From Ochrobactrum vermis (lineage in GTDB: Bacteria; Pseudomonadota; Alphaproteobacteria; Rhizobiales; Rhizobiaceae), in the NCBI RefSeq assembly GCF_002975205.1, contig NZ_PCOC01000002.1, forward strand, positions 558,001-622,000: DNA of 64,000 nt, written 5' to 3'. The position numbers and the translations under genes are program-made. Shown one piece after another: positions 16,147-24,883 of the stretch; the stretch's first letter is position 1, and each line of letters starts with the position of its first letter. The notes under the pieces are model-generated. The model was not told where the DNA came from. It saw nothing but the letters and a program-made list of their open reading frames with translations, and did no database searches.

Positions 16147-17283
16147 ATGAATATTGCAATCGTCGGGACCGGGTTTGTTGCCGATTATTACATGACCACA
16201 TTGCGCAATTATCCCGAACTGAAGTTGCGCGGCGTGTTTGATCGGTCGCCCGAACGGCTGCAAGCATTCAGTGCGCATTATTCAGTTAGCGCCTATGACA
16301 GTTTCGAGGCCGTGCTGGCCGACCCGGATGTGGAGATCGTCGTCAACCTGACCACGCCTGAAAGCCATTTCGAAATCTCGCACGCAGCGCTTTCCGCTGG
16401 AAAACACGTTTATTCCGAAAAGCCGCTGGCGATGAATTATGACGATGCCGAAGCGCTGGTCGCTTTTGCACGGCAATCCGGCCTCACGCTTGCGGCGGCC
16501 CCGGCAAATGGCCTCAGCGATGCCTATCGCCTGGCAGCAAGCGTGATCAACGGCATCGGCATGCCGCGTCTCGTTTATGCCGAAATGGAAGACGGGCCGG
16601 TGTTTCGTGACAAATGGTCGACCTGGCGTTCGCAGTCGGGTGCACCATGGCCGGGCCTGCATGAATTCGAGATCGGTTGCACGCTGGAACATGCAGGCTA
16701 TGCATTGTCATGGTTGGTGTCGTTGTTCGGCCCCGTAGAGAGCGTCTCGGCATTTTCTGCCATAACCTTTCCCAATAAGGGGCCGGGAACCGAACATCTG
16801 CATATGGCGCCCGATTTTTCGGTTGGCTGTCTCGTTTTCAAGTCGGGACTGGTGGCACGCCTCACATCGGGACTTGCAATGCCGAAGGATCGCAGCCTGA
16901 CAATCGTTGCCGACAAAGGCTCGATTGTCGTGGATGATCTCTGGGATAATCGCTCGGCTGTCCGTCTTGAGCGCACCGAAGAAAAACGCCGTTTTCTGGC
17001 ACGCCTGTTTGGTATTCTGGAAATGCGCATCGGCAAGTTTCTGTCATGGAAACCGGCAGTCGGCTCGAAGCTGTCCTATCCAAAGGCCGACAAACGGTCG
17101 CTTCCAATGTATCCCTCGCAGATCGATTTCGTGCGGGGCATCGCTGATCAGGCTCGCGCTATCCAGACTGGCAATAAGGCATTCTTTTCCGGTGAGGTGG
17201 CGCTGCATATCACTGAAATCGCGCTTGCCTTGAACAATGCTGGCGAGAATGCCCAGCCGTACAGGATGAGAAGCAGTTTTTAG
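16147..17283 (+). CDS. Gfo/Idh/MocA family oxidoreductase
   Basis: This 378-residue NAD(P)-dependent oxidoreductase has an N-terminal Rossmann domain starting MNIAIVGTGFVADYYM and the family motif SEKPLAMN (about residues 97-104), with Lys as the likely catalytic base. The C-terminal half is the alpha/beta substrate domain. Enzymes of this family oxidise or epimerise sugar nucleotides in polysaccharide loci, which fits its place after the ligase gene. ATG 16147 follows CCGGAGC; longer readings would extend back through the repeat element and the upstream gene. It converges with the second oxidoreductase, their ends overlapping by four bases. Confidence 0.88.
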   Translation: MNIAIVGTGFVADYYMTTLRNYPELKLRGVFDRSPERLQAFSAHYSVSAYDSFEAVLADPDVEIVVNLTTPESHFEISHAALSAGKHVYSEKPLAMNYDDAEALVAFARQSGLTLAAAPANGLSDAYRLAASVINGIGMPRLVYAEMEDGPVFRDKWSTWRSQSGAPWPGLHEFEIGCTLEHAGYALSWLVSLFGPVESVSAFSAITFPNKGPGTEHLHMAPDFSVGCLVFKSGLVARLTSGLAMPKDRSLTIVADKGSIVVDDLWDNRSAVRLERTEEKRRFLARLFGILEMRIGKFLSWKPAVGSKLSYPKADKRSLPMYPSQIDFVRGIADQARAIQTGNKAFFSGEVALHITEIALALNNAGENAQPYRMRSSF

Positions 17284-18350
17284 CCCTTGGACAACACCTT
17301 GCGGACAATATCGGCAATGGCTGCGCTATGGTCGAGCGGCATTATCGCATTGGAAATTTGGCCGCTGCACACCGCATCGCGGACCGCTTTGGCTTGAAAT
17401 TGCAGCCCGTTGCCGGAAAAAGTGCAGGTTTCGAGTGTACGACCTGGCAGGGGCAGGCGGTTCATGATTTTGCCTATAAAGCCTTTAGCGCCATTTGGCC
17501 CCAGCGACGACCGCGCGGCAAAAGCAGAAAACAGGGTTAGTCTTTGAGCCTTCAGAAATGGCGCGTGGATCAGAATCGTGCCTTTGGTTCCCTCGATCAG
17601 CATCTGATTGTCGCCGTCACGGTCGAAGCCGCAGGAGAGGCTGGCTATGGCACCCGGCCAGCCGAGCTGGAATTCGGTGCGCATGTCGACGCCGCTCCTG
17701 GCGCGCTGCCAGCGACCGTCGACATGATCCGGCAGACCTAAAAAATACAACGCCAGCGAAACCGGATAGACGCCGAGATCGAATGCCGCGCCGCCGCCGA
17801 GTTCCGGACTGAAGAACCGGTTTTGCGGATCGTACGCACGGATATAGGAAAGATCGGCTTCGATACGCGTCACAGCGCCGATGCGGCCGCTGTCGATATG
17901 CTGCTTTGCCGCCCGGATCGCTGGCAGAAAGCGGCTCCACATGGCTTCCATGGCGAAAATGTTCTTCGCCTTGGCGGCAGCCTCGATCTGTCTTGCGCCA
18001 GCGGCATCCAGCGAAAGCGGCTTCTCGATCAGGCATGGTTTGCCCGCTGCGATTGTCTGCATGGCTTGCAGGACATGCATGGCGCTCGGCGTCGCAATAT
18101 AGACGGCATCGATATCCGGGTCGGAGAGAAATGCACCTGAATCGCCGAACGCCTTATCGGCGCCGATGCGTCGGCGGAATGTTTCGGCGGTTTCGCTCGT
18201 ACGTGAGCAGACTGCAGTGATGCGCATTCCGGTGCTGGCCTGAATATCGGTGGCAAAGGCGGCAGCTATCGTGCCTGTGCCCCAAATTCCCCAGCGAAAA
18301 TCTGTCTTTGTCTGCCTGTCGCGATTCACGTGCTTGCCCCGCATCTTCAT
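17280..18350 (-). CDS. Gfo/Idh/MocA family oxidoreductase
   Basis: The 356-residue protein has the dinucleotide-binding start GIWGTGTIAAAFA (about residues 21-33), the EKPLSLD motif with the conserved Lys, and a C-terminal substrate domain with GGGAAFDLGVYPVSLALYF, characteristic of the dehydrogenases acting on sugars or dihydrodiols. It is only distantly similar to the convergent neighbour, so it is not a recent duplicate. The ATG at 18350 has a weak ribosome site; GTG 18329 would remove a short basic leader. A role in making or modifying a sugar for the polysaccharide is likely but unproven. Confidence 0.85.
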   Translation of the reverse strand: MKMRGKHVNRDRQTKTDFRWGIWGTGTIAAAFATDIQASTGMRITAVCSRTSETAETFRRRIGADKAFGDSGAFLSDPDIDAVYIATPSAMHVLQAMQTIAAGKPCLIEKPLSLDAAGARQIEAAAKAKNIFAMEAMWSRFLPAIRAAKQHIDSGRIGAVTRIEADLSYIRAYDPQNRFFSPELGGGAAFDLGVYPVSLALYFLGLPDHVDGRWQRARSGVDMRTEFQLGWPGAIASLSCGFDRDGDNQMLIEGTKGTILIHAPFLKAQRLTLFSAFAARSSLGPNGAKGFIGKIMNRLPLPGRTLETCTFSGNGLQFQAKAVRDAVCSGQISNAIMPLDHSAAIADIVRKVLSKG

Positions 18351-18420
18351 ACAGGTGCTATATAACCCATGTAATGCGGCTAACGAAGTTTGTTTATCCT
18401 GTCAGGGGAGAGGGGACGTG

Positions 18421-18963
18421 ATGCGTGGATTTGTCGTTGCTGTGGCGCAGGATGGCGAGCACCGTTTTTCCAAACAGGTCGTGCCGGAAATCTGCATCGT
18501 CACGGGGCTGGGCGTCGAAGGCGATGCGCATCAGGGCGTGACCGTGAAGCACCGTTCACGCGTGCGGGCCGACCCGACGCAACCCAATCTGCGACAGGTG
18601 CATCTCATTCATGCCGAACTGTTCGATGAGCTTGCCGAAAAGGGTTTTGACGTCGCGCCTGCCGATCTTGGCGAGAACGTCACCACACGCGGTGTCGATC
18701 TTCTGGGGCTGCCGCAGGGCGCTTTGATCAGGATTGGTGACGAGGTCGTTCTGGAAACAACGGGCCTGCGCAACCCTTGCGCCCAGATAGAGAATTTCCA
18801 GACCGGACTTCTCAATGCCGTACTGGATCGCACGCCGGATGGCGAACTTGTCCGCAAGTCGGGCATCATGACCATCGTTCTTTCAGGCGGCACGGTGAAG
18901 GCGGATGATGCGATAGTCGTCGAATTGCCGCCGCTTCCGCATCGCAAGCTGGAGCGGGTGTGA
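18421..18963 (+). CDS. MOSC domain-containing protein
   Basis: The 180-residue protein is a stand-alone MOSC domain, the C-terminal module of molybdenum-cofactor sulfurases and of the YiiM/YuaD-type proteins. Visible features are GLGVEGDAHQG (about residues 29-39), LGENVTTRGVDL and GLRNPCAQIE with the conserved Cys (C120) that may carry sulfur or bind the cofactor. ATG 18421 is chosen after GGGGAGAGGGG; GTG one codon earlier is equally close. It is divergent from the oxidoreductase gene and no molybdoenzyme gene is adjacent. Confidence 0.87.
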   Translation: MRGFVVAVAQDGEHRFSKQVVPEICIVTGLGVEGDAHQGVTVKHRSRVRADPTQPNLRQVHLIHAELFDELAEKGFDVAPADLGENVTTRGVDLLGLPQGALIRIGDEVVLETTGLRNPCAQIENFQTGLLNAVLDRTPDGELVRKSGIMTIVLSGGTVKADDAIVVELPPLPHRKLERV

Positions 18964-19223
18964 AACTCGCAAAATACAGGCTTTCGGGGTGAGCTAACCG
19001 ATTTAGCGAAGTGCTTGCCCAGGCAAAACCCGTGATTTCGTCAGGGGAGGTCTATCAACTTTGTGTCATATGCCCTAGATCATCCAACAATAGGATACAG
19101 ATTGACATGCGCTGTTGCCGAAATCCGGCTGCAGCCTATTCTTATCGGTTCGGCTTGTCGGCGTTCGATGTTCTGCATGTGTCTAGACGACGGCCGGTCG
19201 GTTGCATTTCTGAAGGGCACAAA

Positions 19224-20633
19224 ATGGAAAAAGCAGATATCGGAATGGTCGGCCTTGGCGTCATGGGCTCCAACCTGGCACTGAACATAGCCGAGAAAGG
19301 CTACACGGTAGCTGTCTACGACCGTGATGAGCCCGTGCTGAAAGCCTTCATCGAAAAGGCTGGCCCGCTGCGCGACAAGATCATTCCTTGCCCCACTTTC
19401 GAGGATCTGGCTGCCAATATACGCAAACCGCGTCCGATCATCTTCCTCATCAAGGCAGGCGCTCCCGTCGATGCTGAAACCACCCGCCTCAAGACCTATC
19501 TTGAGAAGGGCGATATCATGATCGACGCTGGTAATTCCGATTATCGCGATACGGTGCGCCGTCTGAAGGCACTTGGTCCCAACGACCCGACCTTTGTCGG
19601 CATGGGTGTTTCCGGCGGTGCGGAAGGCGCACGCCATGGCCCGTCGATGATGGTCGGCGGTACCGAGGAAGCCTATGACCGCATTGCGCCGATCCTGCTT
19701 GCTGCCGCCGCCAAGTTCAAGGACGAGCCGTGCTGTGCGCTGGTCGGGCCGGATGGTGCCGGTCATTTCGTCAAGACGATCCACAACGGCATCGAATATG
19801 CCGACATGCAGATGATCGCCGAAATCTACGGCATCCTGCGCGACGGTCTCGGACTTTCGGCCCCGGCTATCGGCGATGTGTTCGAGAAGTGGAACGAAGG
19901 CCCGCTCAACTCCTATCTGATCGAAATCACCGCCAAGGTGCTGAAGGCGACAGACCCGGAGACAGGCAAGGCGATGGTCGACATGATTCTCGACGAAGCC
20001 GGTCAGAAGGGCACGGGCCGCTGGGCGGCCATCGAGGCGCAGATGCTCGGCGTTCCGGCAACGGCAATCGAAGCCGCAGTTGCGGCCCGTTCGCTGTCCT
20101 CGCTGAAGGCCACGCGTGAACTTGCTGCAAAGGCCTACAAGCCGGGTCCGCGCAGCCTCGACGTTTCCGATCAGGCAAAATTCCTCGCCGATCTCGAGCA
20201 TGGTCTGCTTGCTGGCAAGATCGCTGCCTATGCCCAAGGCTTCGCGGTGATGGAAGCTGCTTCACAGGAACACGGCTGGAACATTCCGCTTGCCGAAACC
20301 GCCCGTATCTGGCGCGCAGGCTGCATCATTCGTTCGCAGCTTCTGGACGATATCGCTCATGCCTTCGAAGACAGCGAAAGCCGCAACCTGCTGCTCGCAC
20401 CTGCTTTCGTTGAGCGTATGAGCAAGGCTTCCAAGGGCCTTCGGCAGATCGTCGCCAAGGCGGCGCTCACGGGCTTGCCTCTGCCTGCACTCGGCTCAGC
20501 GCTCAGCTATTTCGACAGCTTCACGCAGGCGCTCGGCACCGCCAATCTCATTCAGGGTCAGCGCGATTTCTTCGGTTCGCATGGCTTCAAGCGCATAGAT
20601 AAGGACGGAGATTTCCACGGTCCCTGGGGCTGA
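19224..20633 (+). CDS. gnd: 6-phosphogluconate dehydrogenase, decarboxylating
   Basis: This 469-residue enzyme oxidatively decarboxylates 6-phosphogluconate to ribulose 5-phosphate with NADP+ or NAD+ in the pentose phosphate pathway. The N-terminal Rossmann motif is GMVGLGVMGSNLA (about residues 7-19). GVSGGAEGARHGPSMM and HFVKTIHNGIEYADMQ hold the catalytic Lys (K184) and Glu (E191). The helical C-terminal domain is complete, and length matches long-chain Gnd. ATG 19224 begins at the family's usual N-terminus; upstream starts would add about 70 unrelated residues. A strong two-way terminator follows. Confidence 0.96.
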   Translation: MEKADIGMVGLGVMGSNLALNIAEKGYTVAVYDRDEPVLKAFIEKAGPLRDKIIPCPTFEDLAANIRKPRPIIFLIKAGAPVDAETTRLKTYLEKGDIMIDAGNSDYRDTVRRLKALGPNDPTFVGMGVSGGAEGARHGPSMMVGGTEEAYDRIAPILLAAAAKFKDEPCCALVGPDGAGHFVKTIHNGIEYADMQMIAEIYGILRDGLGLSAPAIGDVFEKWNEGPLNSYLIEITAKVLKATDPETGKAMVDMILDEAGQKGTGRWAAIEAQMLGVPATAIEAAVAARSLSSLKATRELAAKAYKPGPRSLDVSDQAKFLADLEHGLLAGKIAAYAQGFAVMEAASQEHGWNIPLAETARIWRAGCIIRSQLLDDIAHAFEDSESRNLLLAPAFVERMSKASKGLRQIVAKAALTGLPLPALGSALSYFDSFTQALGTANLIQGQRDFFGSHGFKRIDKDGDFHGPWG

Positions 20634-20660
20634 TATCTTTCGGCCCCTCCAGCATAGGCT

Positions 20661-20682
20661 CGAAAATCGAAATCGATTTTCG
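20661..20682. repeat. palindromic hairpin downstream of gnd
   Basis: CGAAAATCG (20661-20669) and CGATTTTCG (20674-20682) form a perfect 9-bp stem with an AAAT loop. No T-run follows, so it is more likely an intergenic palindrome or mRNA 3' stabiliser than the terminator itself. Confidence 0.5.
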
Positions 20683-20730
20683 GAACGTCATGAGCCGAAA
20701 TCTCATCAGCCCGTCGCGCACGTCATCAAG

Positions 20731-20757
20731 AAAAAGCCGCCCCTCGGGCGGCTTTTT
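20731..20757. terminator. bidirectional rho-independent terminator
   Basis: AAAAAGCCGCCC (20731-20742) pairs perfectly with GGGCGGCTTTTT (20746-20757) around a CTC loop, giving a 12-bp stem with A-tract and T-tract. It lies between the converging gnd and ABC-transporter ATPase genes and should stop both transcripts. Confidence 0.9.
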
Positions 20758-20762
20758 CTGTT

Positions 20763-21824
20763 TTAATCCGCCAGCACCAGCAGATCGTGCGAGGCGAAGT
20801 GCACCGTCACCTTGTCGCCGCGCTGCGGTGGCGGCTGGGTCGGATCGTTGAATGTATCGAACGAAAGCCGGTTCTTGCCGAGCGTCACACGCGTGCGGAT
20901 GACGGAGCCGAGGAAGTGTACGTCATCGATGGTCGCTTCCAGCGAGGTGTCGTGGCTCTTGCGTGCTTCAAGGCTGACCGCTTCCGGGCGCAAGGCCAGC
21001 GTCAGCGGCTTACCCTTCGGATGATGGTCGAGTTTTTCCTGCACGGTGATGGTGCGGCCGTCGAGCTCGATACTGTTCCTGCCCGGTTCGCTGACCGAGG
21101 CTTCCAGCATGTTGAGGGTGCCGACGAAGGACGCCACGAAGCGCGAGGCAGGGCGGTTGTAAATGTCGAACGGCGAGCCGATCTGGTCGGCACGGCCTTC
21201 ATGCATGACCACGATGCGGTCGGAGATCGACAACGCTTCTTCCTGGTCATGGGTGACGAAGACGGTCGTAATGCCGAGCTTCTGCTGAATGGCGCGGATT
21301 TCTTCGCGCAAGGATATGCGGATTTTCGCATCGAGTGCCGATAGCGGCTCGTCGAGCAGAAGAACTTGCGGCTTTGTGGCCAACGCACGGGCAAGTGCGA
21401 CGCGCTGCTGCTGGCCGCCGGACATCTGATAAGGATAACGATCCGCCAGATGGTCGAGGCGGATGAGGCCGAGCATTTCCTTCACCGTGGCGTCGATTTC
21501 CGCCTTCGGCTTCCCGGCAACGCGCAGGCCGAACGAAACATTCTGCGCCACCGTCATGTTGGGAAACAGCGCATAAGCCTGAAACACCATGCCGATATTG
21601 CGCTGGTTCGGCTTCAGATCCACCACATCCTTGCCGTTGATTTCGATGGCGCCGCTATCGGGTCCCTCGAAACCGGCGATCATGCGAAGAACGGTTGTCT
21701 TGCCGCAGCCCGAAGGGCCGAGGAAGGAGACGAACTCGCCCTTCTCTACGGCGAGGTTGAAATCGTGGACGACGGTATTGGCGCCGAAGCTCTTTTTCAG
21801 GTTTTTGATGTTGAGAAAAGCCAT
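20763..21824 (-). CDS. ABC importer ATP-binding protein (PotA/FbpC type)
   Basis: This 353-residue ATPase powers the importer encoded upstream. It has Walker A GPSGCGKT (residues 36-43), Q-loop VFQAYALFP, signature MSGGQQQRVALARAL, Walker B LLLDEPLSALD and the H-loop VTHDQEEAL. The C-terminal third (from about residue 240) is a TOBE domain, as in PotA, FbpC and MalK-type subunits. It is last in the order binding protein, two permeases, ATPase, and starts five bases after the preceding permease stop. Fe3+, polyamine, phosphonate and thiamine importers all use this architecture, so substrate is open. Confidence 0.92.
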   Translation of the reverse strand: MAFLNIKNLKKSFGANTVVHDFNLAVEKGEFVSFLGPSGCGKTTVLRMIAGFEGPDSGAIEINGKDVVDLKPNQRNIGMVFQAYALFPNMTVAQNVSFGLRVAGKPKAEIDATVKEMLGLIRLDHLADRYPYQMSGGQQQRVALARALATKPQVLLLDEPLSALDAKIRISLREEIRAIQQKLGITTVFVTHDQEEALSISDRIVVMHEGRADQIGSPFDIYNRPASRFVASFVGTLNMLEASVSEPGRNSIELDGRTITVQEKLDHHPKGKPLTLALRPEAVSLEARKSHDTSLEATIDDVHFLGSVIRTRVTLGKNRLSFDTFNDPTQPPPQRGDKVTVHFASHDLLVLAD

Positions 21825-21829
21825 GAATG

Positions 21830-22633
21830 TTACCCGGCGGTTGTCTTGAATTTATTGAGGCGCGAGACGAGCTGCAGCATGATGATGCTGAGCCACGTGA
21901 TGCCAAACGAAATGATCGCCAGCGCCGAAGGTTCGTAGGCTCGGTTCGCGCCGACCAGTTGGAGATAGGGACCGAAGGCCGGACGATTCAAAAGCGAGGC
22001 CAGCGTGAATTCACCGATGACGATGGCGAATGTGATGAAGGCACCGCTCATCACGCCGGAGATCACGTTCGGGAAAATCACCTTGAACATGATGCGACCC
22101 CAGCCCGCACCGAGGCTTTGGGCTGCTTCCGTCAGCGTATTGACGTCGATGGTGCGCATCGCCGTATCGACGGCGCGATACATATAAGGCAGTGACAGTG
22201 TCATGTAACCGAACATCAAGAGCAGGTCGGTTGCGCGCGTCGATGCGGTGAACGGCAGCCACGACGACGAGTTATAGATGCGCAGATAGCCGAACACGAT
22301 GACGATTGCCGGGATCACCAGCGGCATCAGCGTGATGAATTCCATCACTGGGCGCAATTGCGGCAGGCGCAGGCGAACCCAATAGGCAGTTGGCACCACC
22401 AGCAGTACACCGAAAATGATGGTCAGCAGGCCAAGCAGGATCGAATAACCGAAAGTCGCCTGGAAATTCGGATCTGCGAACACCACCCGATAGGCATCAA
22501 AGGAATATTCGCCGCGCCGCATGCGCAGCGAAAATTCGAACGTGCCGATCAGCGGGACGAGGAAGTAGATCGCGCCGATCAGGAAGGCAATCCAGGCGCC
22601 GATCTTCTGGGCGTTAAAGCCTTTCTTTTTCAT
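21830..22633 (-). CDS. ABC importer permease (PotC-like)
   Basis: The 267-residue inner-membrane subunit has six predicted helices and the EAA loop TEAAQSLGAGWGRIMFKVIFP, cut here by the family G at the expected spacing, which docks on the ATPase. ATG 22633 is chosen because it overlaps the stop of the preceding permease (ATGA) and has GAGAGG eight bases upstream; a GTG nine bases earlier is possible. It pairs with the neighbouring permease to form the channel. Confidence 0.9.
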   Translation of the reverse strand: MKKKGFNAQKIGAWIAFLIGAIYFLVPLIGTFEFSLRMRRGEYSFDAYRVVFADPNFQATFGYSILLGLLTIIFGVLLVVPTAYWVRLRLPQLRPVMEFITLMPLVIPAIVIVFGYLRIYNSSSWLPFTASTRATDLLLMFGYMTLSLPYMYRAVDTAMRTIDVNTLTEAAQSLGAGWGRIMFKVIFPNVISGVMSGAFITFAIVIGEFTLASLLNRPAFGPYLQLVGANRAYEPSALAIISFGITWLSIIMLQLVSRLNKFKTTAG

Positions 22634-23520
22634 CGCTGCCACCTCTCGGCGCGCATGCGCAGCCAGATATAGATGAGGTTGGAAACACCTGTAATGACGA
22701 TCATGCCAAGTGCCAGCGCGTAGCCGAGGTTCTGATTATGTAGAACGTCGCCGCGAATCTGGGCATAAAGCAGGATCGGCACGATATTGAGCGAGGACCC
22801 CGTCAATGCGTAGGCGGTTGCGATGGCGCCGAAGGCATTGGCGAACAGCAGAAGCGTCGTGCCGAGCAGGCTCGGCCACAGGATCGGAAAGGCTACCATA
22901 CGCCAATATTGCGCGGTGGTAGCACCCAGAATGGACGATGCCTCGCGCCATTCCTTCTTCAGGCCGTCGAGCGCTGGCGTCAGGATCAGCACCATCAGCG
23001 GTATCTGGAAGAAGAGGTAAGTCAGCGTCAGGCCGAAGAAGGAAAGCAGGTTGAAGCCGGTCGAATAGAGATTGAAGCCGAACCATTCCCTGAGCAGGAT
23101 CGTCACAAAGCCGGTTCGTCCCAGTGTCGCCAGAAAGGCGAAGGCAAGCGGTACGCCCGCGAAGTTCGACGCCACGCCGGAGAAGGTCAGTACCGTAGGG
23201 CGCAACCATGATGGCAGGTTACCGAGAACTACCGCCCAGGCCAGAAAGAACCCGATGATCGCGCCGCCAATGGCCGATGCGAGACTGACCTTGATCGATA
23301 CCCAGTAGGCGCTCATGATTTGCGGCTGGAACAGATCGTTGATGTTCTGGAGAGTGAAGTTTCCGGCCGGGTCCTGAAAGGCGCCGATGATGAGATACAT
23401 CGTCGGCCAGATCAGAAACAAAATGGCGAAGATGAAAAACGGTGTCACGCCAAGCCAGGACAACGGAAGCTGGCGCTTGCGCACTCCGCTGGGGGCTGTT
23501 GTTTCGGCTACTGCACTCAT
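22630..23520 (-). CDS. ABC importer permease (PotB-like)
   Basis: The 296-residue subunit has six predicted membrane helices after a short basic cytoplasmic N-terminus. The cytoplasmic EAA-type loop (REASSILGATTAQYWRMVAF, about residues 193-212) contacts the ATPase. It is the first permease after the binding-protein gene, separated from it by about 260 bases that contain a strong hairpin, and its stop overlaps the next permease start. Confidence 0.9.
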   Translation of the reverse strand: MSAVAETTAPSGVRKRQLPLSWLGVTPFFIFAILFLIWPTMYLIIGAFQDPAGNFTLQNINDLFQPQIMSAYWVSIKVSLASAIGGAIIGFFLAWAVVLGNLPSWLRPTVLTFSGVASNFAGVPLAFAFLATLGRTGFVTILLREWFGFNLYSTGFNLLSFFGLTLTYLFFQIPLMVLILTPALDGLKKEWREASSILGATTAQYWRMVAFPILWPSLLGTTLLLFANAFGAIATAYALTGSSLNIVPILLYAQIRGDVLHNQNLGYALALGMIVITGVSNLIYIWLRMRAERWQR

Positions 23521-23723
23521 GCGCTCTTTCTTTAGACCGGTTCCCGCCAGAACGGAACTGACAGAACCGTTCCGACTTTTTGTTATTATTTTTTGCGATC
23601 AGCAGGGCTGCCATTCGCCCCTGCTGGAATAGCTGGCACTCTTTCGAACTGCGCATCCTGTTTGCCAAAGAGCATCGCGCCGTTTGGAAAAGAGGACCGG
23701 CGGCACAGATGAAAGCTGGTTTG

Positions 23724-23757
23724 ATATCGCGTCGACCGTGTAAGGCCGACGCGATAT
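23724..23757. other. intercistronic hairpin after the binding-protein gene
   Basis: ATATCGCGTCG (23724-23734) and CGACGCGATAT (23747-23757) form a perfect 11-bp stem with a 12-base loop, about 23 bases after the binding-protein stop and before the permease genes. There is no T-run in the direction of transcription. Such hairpins often protect the 3' end of the binding-protein message, giving more binding protein than permease. Confidence 0.6.
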
Positions 23758-23779
23758 GTGTTCGATGCGACAGGCGCGC

Positions 23780-24883
23780 TTACTGCACGTTTGCGCCTAC
23801 GACGCTATCCCATTCTTTGGTAATCGTGGTCTGTGCGGCTTCGATCTGTTCCAGGGTCGGGAAGATAGCCTTTTCATAGGCTGCTGCCGGTGGCAGCTTG
23901 TCCAGCAGTTCCTGCGGGATCTTGCCAGCCTTCGCCATCGCATTGAAGCGGATCGGGTGGCAGTAGCCCTTCAGGTAGCCGAGCTGGCCTTCATCCGAAT
24001 AGATGTGTTCCATCCACAGCTTCGCTGCGTTCGGATGCGGTGCGTAGGCGCTGATTGCCTGAACATACACACCAGCGATAACGCCGGACTTCGGAATGAC
24101 GGTTTCGATTTCCGGGTTGCCCTTGAGCGTGTCGCGGTCGGCGAGCGCATTGTAGTCCCAGCGAACGACGATCGGGGTCGAGCCCTGCGCCAGCGAAGCA
24201 GCCTTGCCGATCACAGGAACGAAATTGCCATTGGCGTTCAGTTCCTTGTAGAATTCGAGGCCCTTCTTGCCTGCTGCTTCACCCGGTTCTGCGCCACGGG
24301 CAATACCGGCGGCATGAACGCCGAGGATGGCCTGTGCCGAAACGCGTGGGTCACCTGCAAGCGCAACGGAGTTTGCGTAGTCGCTCTTGAGGAGGTCTTC
24401 CCAATCCTGTGGGATATCCTTGACGATGTCCTTGTTCACTTCGAAAGCCAGAACGCCGTAATAATCGCCGTACCAATAGCCTTCCGCATCCTTGGCGCTG
24501 TCTGGAATTTCGTCCCAGGTTGCAACCTTGTATGGCTGGATGAGGCCGTCTTTCTTGGCAGATGCGCCGAAGGCAAAGCCGACGTCAATGACGTCAGGAG
24601 CCTGCGGGCCCTTGTTGTCCTTGTTGGCCTTGATGGCTTCGATTTCATCGCCCGAACCGGCGTCAGGGTTCAGTTCGTTGACCTTGAGGCCATACTTGTC
24701 CTTAAAGCTCTTGATGACTTCGCCATAGCCACACCAGTCATGCGGGAGCGCGATGGTGGTCAGTTCGCCTTCTGCCTTGGCAGCGGCGATCAGTTCGGCT
24801 GACGGTTCAGCAGCGGCTATGGAAACCCCGGCAACGGCGATTGCCGTCGAAAGCGACAGCAGACGCGCTGTGTAAGCAAGCAT
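23780..24883 (-). CDS. extracellular solute-binding protein of ABC importer
   Basis: The 367-residue protein has a signal peptide (cleavage near residue 25, after IAAA) and a type 2 periplasmic binding fold like the Fe3+/polyamine/phosphonate binding proteins of family 1. LPHDWCGYGEV (about residues 46-56) near the first strand is distinctive, and DVIDVGFAFG, VVRWDYNAL and YLKGYCHPIRFN are probable ligand-contact segments. ATG 24883 follows GGGGAG. It heads the importer operon. Nearness to the ornithine decarboxylase hints at polyamines, but 18 kb separate them and the sequence does not prove it. Confidence 0.88.
   Translation of the reverse strand: MLAYTARLLSLSTAIAVAGVSIAAAEPSAELIAAAKAEGELTTIALPHDWCGYGEVIKSFKDKYGLKVNELNPDAGSGDEIEAIKANKDNKGPQAPDVIDVGFAFGASAKKDGLIQPYKVATWDEIPDSAKDAEGYWYGDYYGVLAFEVNKDIVKDIPQDWEDLLKSDYANSVALAGDPRVSAQAILGVHAAGIARGAEPGEAAGKKGLEFYKELNANGNFVPVIGKAASLAQGSTPIVVRWDYNALADRDTLKGNPEIETVIPKSGVIAGVYVQAISAYAPHPNAAKLWMEHIYSDEGQLGYLKGYCHPIRFNAMAKAGKIPQELLDKLPPAAAYEKAIFPTLEQIEAAQTTITKEWDSVVGANVQ

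Noticed and set aside
16147..18350. The two oxidoreductases as a recent tandem duplication
   Set aside because: They share only family motifs and are convergent with dissimilar substrate domains.
19080..20237. Leftward open frame of 385 codons opposite gnd
   Set aside because: gnd has full catalytic motifs; the opposite frame is an effect of high-GC codon bias.
20661..20682. CGAAAATCG palindrome as the gnd terminator
   Set aside because: No T-run follows, whereas a perfect 12-bp terminator with T-run lies at 20731-20757.
23756..24802. Rightward open frame of 348 codons opposite the binding protein
   Set aside because: Antisense to a complete binding protein with signal peptide; no recognisable domain.
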